Shown here: piece after piece, positions 6,637 through 11,586 of the stretch
Numbering within the stretch: position 1 is the first letter of the stretch
How the letters are laid out: the number at the start of each line of letters is the position of its first letter
NCBI GenBank assembly: GCA_900754385.1
Contig: CAAECP010000032.1
Coordinates: forward strand, 1-12,438
Direction of reading: 5' to 3'
Source: an uncultured Collinsella sp.
GTDB lineage: Bacteria; Actinomycetota; Coriobacteriia; Coriobacteriales; Coriobacteriaceae
DNA length: 12,438 nucleotides
Translations under genes and position numbers: made by a program
Notes under the pieces: generated by a model
Databases searched by the model: none
What the model saw: only the letters and a program-made list of their open reading frames with translations
What the model was told of the DNA's origin: nothing

Positions 6637-7575
6637 TTACCTCCCCATTGCGCAGAAGAGCTCGCGGACAAGCTCGGCTGCCTTAATCGCGTCGTTTGCA
6701 TCGATAACGGATTGGATCTTCTCCATGCTTACGGCCTCGATGGCGTCGTTGAGCAGATGGATCATCTGGTCGTTCTGTGCAGCCTCGCCGGCAGCGGGCT
6801 CGATGACCGGGAACGTGTCGAAGTAGATTGCGCTGTCGTAACCGTGCTTCTTCACGTAGTAGAGGAACTCGAGGGTCTTCACCGGCGTGGACGTACCAAT
6901 CATAAGGCCATCGTCGAAGCGACCGTTGCCGTCGTTTAGGTGAATGCCGTAGAGCTTGCCCTCGCGGCCGAACAGGTCGGCGGCCATGGCAGGGTTCTCG
7001 TGCTTCATGAGCATGTGGCAGTAATCCAGCGTGACGCCCAGGTTCGGGCGGTCTGCAGCGTTGAGAATCATGCCGGTCATACCCATGGAGTCGATGAACG
7101 CGTACGCGCGCTCCTCGTAGGGTTTGTACTCAATCGAGATCTTGAGGTCGGGCGCGTAGTCGCAAACCTTCTGGAATGCGGCTACGAGCTGGTCGAAGAC
7201 GCGAGCATAGGCGATCTGGAAGCTGTAGTCAAAGCCGTCGTGGCCGAGCCAGATGGTCACCGTGTTGCCACCGGCAGTGCGGCAGTAGTCGCACGCCTCG
7301 TAGCAGAGCTCAAGGGCTTCCGCGGCAAGGGCATCATCGGCATTGCCCAGGTCACCGTTGAGGAAGGCGTTGCGGAAGCGCAGCGCGCAGCCGTTCAGCT
7401 GCAGGTCGTGAGCTGCGAGCTTGGCGGCCATGTCCTCAGCCGTGACACCTGTGCAGTGCTCGGGGTAGTTGAGGTCGACGTGCGTGAGGCCCACGCTCTG
7501 GAACTCCGCGAACACGCGATCAAGATTCTTGTCGCCATCGCGAAAATAGGAGTTGATACGAGTTGCAAGCTTCAT
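6637..7575 (-). CDS. TIM-barrel sugar isomerase/epimerase (xylose isomerase-like superfamily)
   Basis: 312 aa from ATG 7575. The fold is the xylose-isomerase-like/AP-endonuclease-2 TIM barrel, which includes L-rhamnose isomerase-like and D-tagatose 3-epimerase enzymes. Likely metal ligands are Glu149 (SIEYKP), Asp184 (TLDYCH), His212 (GIHLND) and Asp253 (YFDTFP). Other barrel-strand motifs are THVDLNYPEH and TVTIWLGHDG. The reaction is probably a metal-dependent aldose/ketose isomerisation or ketose epimerisation in the cytoplasm; the substrate is unknown. The chosen start gives MKLATRINSYF, a typical beginning for such proteins, with AAAGGA about 11 bases upstream. The frame is open to 7704, but that extension lacks family character. 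It is first gene of an operon with the PTS permease, so it probably acts on the transported sugar or its phosphate. Confidence 0.88.
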   Translation of the reverse strand: MKLATRINSYFRDGDKNLDRVFAEFQSVGLTHVDLNYPEHCTGVTAEDMAAKLAAHDLQLNGCALRFRNAFLNGDLGNADDALAAEALELCYEACDYCRTAGGNTVTIWLGHDGFDYSFQIAYARVFDQLVAAFQKVCDYAPDLKISIEYKPYEERAYAFIDSMGMTGMILNAADRPNLGVTLDYCHMLMKHENPAMAADLFGREGKLYGIHLNDGNGRFDDGLMIGTSTPVKTLEFLYYVKKHGYDSAIYFDTFPVIEPAAGEAAQNDQMIHLLNDAIEAVSMEKIQSVIDANDAIKAAELVRELFCAMGR

Positions 7576-7720
7576 GCTTCTACGTCCTTTACCTTCGTCC
7601 TTGATCGTTTCTGCCCGTTCGAGCACCTGATCTATATCCGTAATTCGATAAGGGCCGCCGCCTGCGCGCCGGGGCTTACCCTGTGACATGTAGATTACTG
7701 CCACATAAGTTCATTTTCAA

Positions 7721-7764
7721 TCAGTATTTTTCACTCTTTTTCTCATTGTGTCAGAGTTTTTCAC
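7721..7764 (-). promoter_or_regulatory. Two direct repeats upstream of the isomerase/PTS operon, possible DeoR-family operator
   Basis: TCAGTATTTTTCAC (7721-7734) and TCAGAGTTTTTCAC (7751-7764) share 12 of 14 bases and start exactly 30 bp apart, about three helix turns. AT-rich direct repeats are common DeoR-family sites, and a DeoR gene lies in the same locus. Confidence 0.45.
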
Positions 7765-7794
7765 CGTATAAAGCCATCTACCTTGTGGTTTTGC

Positions 7795-7812
7795 TGTTAA
7801 TCAAGTTTGACC
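7795..7812. promoter_or_regulatory. LacI-type operator candidate O5 upstream of the isomerase/PTS operon
   Basis: TGTTAATC and GTTTGACC half-sites match those of O1-O4, but are separated by an extra AA, so the site is 18 bp rather than 16. It lies about 220 bases before the isomerase start. Confidence 0.4.
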
Positions 7813-7949
7813 ATTCTTGAAATTACCTGATTTTTTCTGAATTAATTTGCCGTTTATCGGTAAAAATCGACCGCTCACGGCTGACGGCGACGCAAGATGG
7901 AAGATACTTGCATGAGGAAAAGCACTGAATTCCCAGCGCCGATTCGAAT

Positions 7950-8067
7950 GACGCGATTGGTGACGCGAGCGTCGACGGCCCGAATCTGCCGTCGGCCCCC
8001 ACTAACCAAAAACGGCGCCGCTCACGCGACGCCGTCATATTCCCTGGTGCCCCCGGGCGGATTCGAA
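7950..8067 (-). repeat. Left 118 bp direct repeat: tRNA-Arg 3' end plus terminator (attachment-site remnant)
   Basis: This copy matches 11124-11241 over 118 bases without gaps, with 9 mismatches. The last 43 bases (8025-8067 versus 11199-11241) are identical and contain the tRNA T-loop TTCGAAT, the 3' acceptor strand, CCA and 20 bases of trailer. The match stops inside the T-arm, as usual at sites of tRNA-targeted integration. The tRNA 5' part is absent here. Confidence 0.88.
8007..8035 (-). terminator. Orphan tRNA terminator in the left repeat
   Basis: Stem of 10 bp (8012-8021 with 8026-8035, one G-T pair), 4-base loop, followed on the minus strand by TTTTTGG. It would shield the downstream isomerase/PTS operon from minus-strand read-through. 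Confidence 0.75.
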
Positions 8068-8086
8068 AACTCCCCCCCGCGGGGAA

Positions 8087-8110
8087 ATTGGTGACGCGGG
8101 TGTCGACGGC
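8087..8110 (+). repeat. Third partial copy of the tRNA-flank repeat
   Basis: ATTGGTGACGCGGGTGTCG and the next bases ACGGC match 11130-11153 exactly and 7956-7979 with two differences. It lies 19 bases inside the left end of the island, then the similarity stops. Confidence 0.75.
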
Positions 8111-8251
8111 GCTGAGCGCTCCGTGTTTTGGTATGTGGATATGGCAGCCATCAACCTTTCTCGGCATGTGAAACTCTAGGCACATATGAGCATACCTGAG
8201 CGACGCAACACATGCGCTCCATCTATCCCAACAAGCTCCAGCGGTACCCGC

Positions 8252-8336
8252 ACTTCCCATTTCGTGTAGAAAAGGGCCTGTATATACTTCCCATTTCGTG
8301 TATTGAATCAGGTAACCACACTTCCCATTTCGTGTA
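8252..8336 (+). repeat. Iteron-like array: three exact 17 bp direct repeats at 34 bp spacing
   Basis: ACTTCCCATTTCGTGTA occurs at 8252-8268, 8286-8302 and 8320-8336. All three copies are identical, the start-to-start distance is exactly 34 bp both times, and the intervening 17-base stretches are unrelated. The array ends 23 bases before the start codon of the truncated ATPase gene. Confidence 0.92.
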
Positions 8337-8359
8337 TACAGCAGCTAGATTGGGCAATC

Positions 8360-8535
8360 ATGTCAGTATTCAGACGTACGGCCTACAATAAACTCCTCGA
8401 TTGGAAAGCGAGCAATGGATCCCGAGCCATCATGCTCGAGGGGGCCCGCCGCGTTGGAAAAAGCACCCTTGCCCAAGAGTTTGCGCAGTCCAAATACAAA
8501 TCCCACCTCGTGATCGACGAATCTGTTGCGAGTGA
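8360..8535 (+). pseudogene. 5' fragment of an AAA-type ATP-binding protein (DUF4143-like ATPase)
   Basis: From ATG 8360 the frame reads like the N-terminus of the large AAA ATPases common in gut actinobacteria and Bacteroidetes: FRRTAYNKLLDWKASNG, then Walker A GARRVGKST at residues 28-36, then YKSHLVIDESVAS. These proteins usually run to about 400 residues. Here the family resemblance ends near residue 58, and what follows is the terminator and 3' end of the convergent restriction gene on the other strand. The Walker B, arginine finger and C-terminal parts are missing, so the gene is broken, probably by acquisition of the restriction module. No strong ribosome site is seen before the ATG. 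Confidence 0.7.
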
Positions 8536-8568
8536 AAAAAGAAGACCGGAGACTCAACTGGTCTCCGG
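8535..8568 (-). terminator. Terminator of the restriction-modification operon
   Basis: Perfect 8 bp stem (CCGGAGAC at 8546-8553 with GTCTCCGG at 8561-8568), 7-base loop; the minus strand continues TCTTCTTTTTT. It lies about 30 bases after the nuclease stop codon. Confidence 0.88.
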
Positions 8569-8596
8569 CCTCATTTCTAAAAAACGTCTCGTGGTT

Positions 8597-9811
8597 CTAC
8601 TCGTGCTGTCGGGCTTCTACCAGCCTGCAGAAGTCGTTGACGCTCATGAGCCATTCCCTTTGCGCGGGCGTGTAGGTTTCGAACAGCGATGAGGGCACAA
8701 CGAGGCTGAGCCTGTCCTTAGCCATAGCTCGTGTGTAATCCTCACTTACGGCGGGCTCAAGTGTTACAAGATGCTTGTCCTCGATTCTGTCAGCCTCATC
8801 AAGCACCTGACGCCAACGCTCCTTGATGGTTGTCTTGGCACCGAGCATCGTCAGTCGAGCGACAGGGAACTTGGGGTCGTGGTAATCGTCAATAGAGGGA
8901 AAGATGAAATCCGGCTTTGATTTGCCCTCGGTGTATTTCTGCGCCGAGTAGCGTATGCCCCTAGCATCGAATAGCATCGAGAGTTGATTCTCGAACGCCG
9001 TCCCCGCACGGGACTTGCGGCGCTGGAAGGCCGACATAGTGGTGCGCAGCACGCCATCAACATCAAGCGCCGAGCCAAGGTATGGCGCGAGGTCGCGCTC
9101 CAAGAGATGCCGCTTGAAGACGCGGAACAGCATCTCTTCGCGTTCGTAACAAGCGACCAAGCAGCCATCCGGGTCGCCCGTCCAATCGAGCTTTCCAAGG
9201 GTGGAAGCTGAGTAGGCTGAGAAGTCTGCCCCTTTGGGGAAGGACTCGCCGAATTTCTCGATCATACCGTCGAGGAAGTTCTCCGCTGCGATCGGCATGC
9301 TAACTTCGATGCCGATGGACTCCAAAATCCTTGCGGCGATCGACGTGATGCGCGTATCCTCCCGAGCAGAGGGCGTAAAACCCTTCTCGCCAACCCCGTC
9401 GAGCGCGAAGAGCCAGCGAACTTGAGATTCCGCCGTACTCCCCGCTCGGGCAAATAGGATTACGACCTCCTTGGCTTCGTGTAGGGCCAAAACCATGAGG
9501 TCGCCCGGACGGGCCATGCCCATGGCAGCATTATCGTTGTAGTAGAGCCTATACTCAGTTCTAGTTGGATGCTTCCTGCGGGCGTCGTACCAAGTGGTAT
9601 AACCATGGTCGAATATAGGGTCTGCACCATCATCGAGATATGCGAAGGTAGTTCGCATCCCCTTTATGTCATCGTCTCCGAAAAGCGCGCGCAAAGGCCC
9701 CACGCCGTTGAATTCGTGCTGGTGGCTTTTATTGGCCCCCATGATGTCAACGCCCGCGAGGGTTTTCGCGACAGCACCGTCAAAATACGCGCCAAGTACT
9801 CCATAGTCCAT
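8597..9811 (-). CDS. Type II restriction endonuclease, EcoRII-like
   Basis: 404 aa, the length of EcoRII itself. The C-terminal half is the EcoRII-C PD-(D/E)XK nuclease: Glu274 (GTAFENQL), Asp301 (GKSKPDFIFPS), Lys326 and Lys330 (GAKTTIKERWRQVL), followed by HLVTLEPAVSE. The N-terminal ~170 residues (HQHEFNGVGPLRALFG, YTTWYDARRKHPTRTEYRLY, ARAGSTAESQVRWLF) fit the effector DNA-binding domain found in EcoRII relatives. EcoRII cuts before CCWGG and needs two sites; recognition here is probably CCWGG or CCNGG. The ATG lies one base after the methyltransferase stop (TAGGATG), so translation is coupled and the nuclease is made only after the protective enzyme. All expected catalytic residues are present and the frame is intact, so it is probably active. 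Confidence 0.92.
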   Translation of the reverse strand: MDYGVLGAYFDGAVAKTLAGVDIMGANKSHQHEFNGVGPLRALFGDDDIKGMRTTFAYLDDGADPIFDHGYTTWYDARRKHPTRTEYRLYYNDNAAMGMARPGDLMVLALHEAKEVVILFARAGSTAESQVRWLFALDGVGEKGFTPSAREDTRITSIAARILESIGIEVSMPIAAENFLDGMIEKFGESFPKGADFSAYSASTLGKLDWTGDPDGCLVACYEREEMLFRVFKRHLLERDLAPYLGSALDVDGVLRTTMSAFQRRKSRAGTAFENQLSMLFDARGIRYSAQKYTEGKSKPDFIFPSIDDYHDPKFPVARLTMLGAKTTIKERWRQVLDEADRIEDKHLVTLEPAVSEDYTRAMAKDRLSLVVPSSLFETYTPAQREWLMSVNDFCRLVEARQHE

Positions 9812-9812
9812 C

Positions 9813-10961
9813 CTAGAACACCTCCATCATCAACTTCGCGACCGAGCGCACGACCGGCACGGTCACGGAGTTGCCGAACTGCCTGTATGCCTGAGTATCC
9901 GACACCGGGATGATGAACTCATCGGGAAATCCTTGCAGGCGCGCGCATTCGCGGGGAGTGAGTTTACGAGGGTTTTTTCCTTCCTGCCCGACCAGAATCT
10001 CGCTGCCATCCTTGTGGTACCGGGCGGAAAGCGTCCTTGTCGTGTCCTCTGGGCCGACCATCGAGTATCCAAAGCCGTGGCCCGCCGCCTCATGCTTTTC
10101 GCGATAGGCGCGCAGATAGGCCCATAGCTTATCCGAAATGGTGTAGCGTTCGTTTGGTTGCTCTTCGAGGATTTCCCCTAGCGTATGTCCCGGTCCCGGT
10201 ACCTCAAGGTCATCCCACGAGAAGGGAACTTCCTCCCTGAACCCCACGATGTAGATGCGCTCCCTGTGCTGGCACGTCCAGTTTTTTGAATCAAGCACTT
10301 TCCAGAAAATATGGTATCCAAGGTCCTCCTCAAGCGTCTGTCGTATGACCTTGAAGGTCTTCCCGCCGTCGTGACTCGTAAGGTTCTTAACGTTCTCAAG
10401 CAAGAAGGCCTTCGGGCGCTTGTCGCGTATGATGCGAGCGACCTCGAAAAAGAGGGTTCCCTGCGTTTTATCCTCAAAGCCGGTGGGTCTCCCCAAAGAT
10501 TGCTTCTTCGAAACGCCTGCAAGGGAGAATGGCTGACAAGGAAAGCCTGCGAGCAGGACATCGAAGTCCGGTATATCGTTTGATGCGACCTGACGGATGT
10601 CGCCCGCCGGGGTCTCTCCATAGTTCATCCGGTAGGTTTTCTGGGCGAACTTATCCCACTCGCAAGAGAAGACGCACCTACCGCCAAGCTCCTGGAACGG
10701 CATTCGTATACCGCCGATGCCCGCGAAGAGATCGCAGAAGGTAAAAGGCGCGTCGCTGCGCTCCCCTTGGTCAAATGGAGCCCCCGCATCGAGCGATGCG
10801 ATAAAGGCGCATTCAGCCGCCGTTGGACTAGTATCCCCAGACTCCCAGCGCCGAACGGTGCGTTCGCCAGACGAGCCCATACCAAGGGCGGCGGCGAACT
10901 CCTTTTGGGTGAGGCCGAGGTCAATTCTCTTTTGCGCTATATCAGCTGCATTTAGTTGCAT
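9813..10961 (-). CDS. C5-cytosine DNA methyltransferase with N-terminal HTH (M.SsoII/Dcm-like)
   Basis: 382 aa. The catalytic part has the C5-methyltransferase motifs in order: I (DLFAGIGGIRMPF, 77-89), IV (AGFPCQPFSLAG with nucleophile Cys142), VI (LLENVKNL, 188-194), VIII (QHRERIYIVGF, 231-241), a target recognition region (~245-330), IX (RECARLQGFPDEF) and X (YRQFGNSVTVPV). It protects the DNA cut by the adjacent nuclease. Residues 1-60 form an extra HTH (IAQKRIDLGLTQKEFAAALGM, RTVRRWESG) like the regulatory extension of M.SsoII, which represses its own gene. A site resembling the M.SsoII operator lies 25-39 bases before the start. The ribosome site is weak (ATAGG). It is first gene of a two-gene operon. 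Confidence 0.94.
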   Translation of the reverse strand: MQLNAADIAQKRIDLGLTQKEFAAALGMGSSGERTVRRWESGDTSPTAAECAFIASLDAGAPFDQGERSDAPFTFCDLFAGIGGIRMPFQELGGRCVFSCEWDKFAQKTYRMNYGETPAGDIRQVASNDIPDFDVLLAGFPCQPFSLAGVSKKQSLGRPTGFEDKTQGTLFFEVARIIRDKRPKAFLLENVKNLTSHDGGKTFKVIRQTLEEDLGYHIFWKVLDSKNWTCQHRERIYIVGFREEVPFSWDDLEVPGPGHTLGEILEEQPNERYTISDKLWAYLRAYREKHEAAGHGFGYSMVGPEDTTRTLSARYHKDGSEILVGQEGKNPRKLTPRECARLQGFPDEFIIPVSDTQAYRQFGNSVTVPVVRSVAKLMMEVF

Positions 10962-10985
10962 GGGACGCCTATCTTGGTTGAAAAA

Positions 10986-11000
10986 CGGTCAAACTGTCCT
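10986..11000 (-). promoter_or_regulatory. Candidate autoregulatory operator of the methyltransferase
   Basis: The minus strand reads AGGACAGTTTGACCG. From memory, the M.SsoII operator is AGGACAAATTGTCCT; 11 of 15 positions agree and the GGACA...TG.CC skeleton with the same spacing is kept. Confidence 0.55.
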
Positions 11001-11063
11001 GTATTTACCACAGCGTTAGTCTATCACCCCGAGCGGACATGTCTTCCCCTTGCTTCAGTCCGC

Positions 11064-11097
11064 CTCTAAACCCCGTAGCATCAACTGGGCTTTAGGG
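11064..11097. repeat. Imperfect inverted repeat upstream of the methyltransferase gene
   Basis: CTCTAAACCCC (11064-11074) and GGGCTTTAGGG (11087-11097) pair at 9 of 11 positions. The role is unknown; it may be a leader hairpin or an element end. Confidence 0.45.
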
Positions 11098-11123
11098 CTT
11101 GGACACTCTACCGGAGGGCTCTA

Positions 11124-11241
11124 GACGCAATTGGTGACGCGGGTGTCGACGGCCCGAATCCGCCGGCGGCCCCCGCAAACCAGAAACGGCGCCGCTCCCG
11201 CGACGCCGTCATATTCCCTGGTGCCCCCGGGCGGATTCGAA
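11124..11241 (-). repeat. Right 118 bp direct repeat: tRNA-Arg 3' end plus terminator
   Basis: Counterpart of 7950-8067; here the repeat is continuous with the intact tRNA gene. Its outer part (11139-11164) also resembles the tRNA 3' half in the opposite orientation. Confidence 0.88.
11176..11209 (-). terminator. Terminator of the tRNA-Arg gene
   Basis: 10 bp stem (11186-11195 with 11200-11209, one G-T pair) with a 4-base loop, followed on the minus strand by TTTCTGGTTT, 9 bases after the tRNA CCA end. Confidence 0.8.
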
Positions 11242-11294
11242 CCGTCGACACCCGCTTTAGGAGAGCGGTGCTCTATCCCCTGAGCTACGGAGGC
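11219..11294 (-). tRNA. tRNA-Arg (anticodon CCT), CCA encoded
   Basis: The minus strand folds as a complete cloverleaf: acceptor GCCTCCG with CGGGGGC (one G-T pair), D-arm GCTCAGGGGATAGAGC, anticodon stem CCGCT/AGCGG around loop CTCCTAA giving anticodon CCT, T-arm GACGGTTCGAATCCGCC region with TTCGAAT loop, discriminator A and genomic CCA (plus 11219-11221). It reads AGG codons. Its T-arm and 3' end are the site duplicated at the far side of the restriction island. Confidence 0.96.
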
Positions 11295-11325
11295 ATGTTG
11301 TACTAGTGTAGCAGATTTGCCCCTT

Positions 11326-11344
11326 GGCCATGTAGCGCATGGCC
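11326..11344. repeat. Palindrome upstream of tRNA-Arg
   Basis: GGCCATG (11326-11332) and CATGGCC (11338-11344) are perfect 7 bp arms around a 5-base loop, about 32 bases upstream of the tRNA 5' end. Role unknown. Confidence 0.6.
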
Positions 11345-11352
11345 ACTCATCA

Positions 11353-11390
11353 AGAAGGCTCTGCAGCGAATTATCGCCGTAGAGCCTTCT
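11353..11390. repeat. Long hairpin, 17 bp stem with one mismatch
   Basis: AGAAGGCTCT (11353-11362) pairs perfectly with 11381-11390. The stem continues inward to a 4-base ATTA loop with one G-T pair and one mismatch. Neither strand has a strong T-run after it, so a simple terminator is doubtful. Confidence 0.7.
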
Positions 11391-11430
11391 CAATAACGGA
11401 AAATTATAACCCAGAATAACGCAAAATAAT

Positions 11431-11474
11431 GGGATGGGGTTTCCTCTAACCACATGTAAGGGAAATTCCATCCC
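11431..11474. repeat. Hairpin of the GGGATGG/CCATCCC family
   Basis: GGGATGG (11431-11437) pairs with CCATCCC (11468-11474); two G-T pairs and TTTCC/GGAAA continue the stem to about 14 bp. The right arm resembles the left arm of the hairpin at 11523. Confidence 0.65.
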
Positions 11475-11522
11475 GGTATTCGGCTAAAAAATGGGACAAG
11501 CTTTCCCAACTGGCGCTCAAAA

Positions 11523-11568
11523 GGAAAATGCATCCCGGAATGAGAACGAATTCCGGGATGCATTTTCC
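11523..11568. terminator. Perfect 19 bp stem hairpin downstream of the DUF956 gene
   Basis: The arms 11523-11541 and 11550-11568 are exact complements around an 8-base loop. It lies 19 bases past the stop codon of the minus-strand DUF956 gene, and its minus-strand continuation TTTTGAG is weakly T-rich. It may serve as that operon's terminator, but the stem is longer than usual and resembles neighbouring hairpins, so it may be a dispersed palindromic element. Confidence 0.65.
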
Positions 11569-11586
11569 GCCATCTATCGCAGACGA

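Larger units (their letters stand above)
7576..8359. other. 784-base gene-free region with regulatory sites and tRNA-derived repeats
   Basis: No believable gene is seen. From left to right it holds the isomerase leader (7576-7700), the AT-rich control region with DeoR-like repeats and the O5 site (7700-7812), a duplicated tRNA-Arg 3' end with terminator (7950-8067), a partial further copy of the repeat (8087-8110), and three 17 bp direct repeats (8252-8336). Positions 7813-7949 and 8111-8251 show nothing I can name. Confidence 0.7.
8068..11123. mobile_element. Restriction-modification island inserted at tRNA-Arg, no integrase visible
   Basis: A 3.06 kb segment lies between two 118 bp direct repeats that each contain the tRNA-Arg 3' end. 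The contents are accessory: a methyltransferase/nuclease pair, a truncated AAA ATPase and a 17 bp repeat array. A third partial repeat lies just inside the left end. This is the usual footprint of an integrative element at a tRNA gene, but no recombinase gene is present, so the island has either lost it or was moved by another element. Confidence 0.7.

Noticed and set aside
5710..6939. 409 aa plus-strand open frame
   Set aside because: It lies opposite the PTS permease and isomerase genes, is dominated by His/Asp/Glu/Val from antisense GC-rich codons and has no family motifs.
6940..7686. 248 aa plus-strand open frame
   Set aside because: Antisense to the isomerase gene, whose metal-site motifs and operon position are clear.
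7576..7704. 43-residue N-terminal extension of the isomerase
   Set aside because: The internal MKLATRINSYF start fits the family and has AAAGGA upstream; the extension is basic and unlike the family.
7823..8260. 145 aa minus-strand open frame
   Set aside because: It runs through the tRNA-derived repeat and terminator; a similar peptide (AVDTRVTN) appears at the right repeat only because the DNA is duplicated.
8252..8336. CRISPR array
   Set aside because: The repeats are only 17 bp with 17-base spacers, there are three units, and no cas gene is present; the position before a gene start fits operators or iterons better.
8068..11123. Active integrative element
   Set aside because: No integrase, excisionase or relaxase gene is visible within the repeats, so mobility on its own is not supported.
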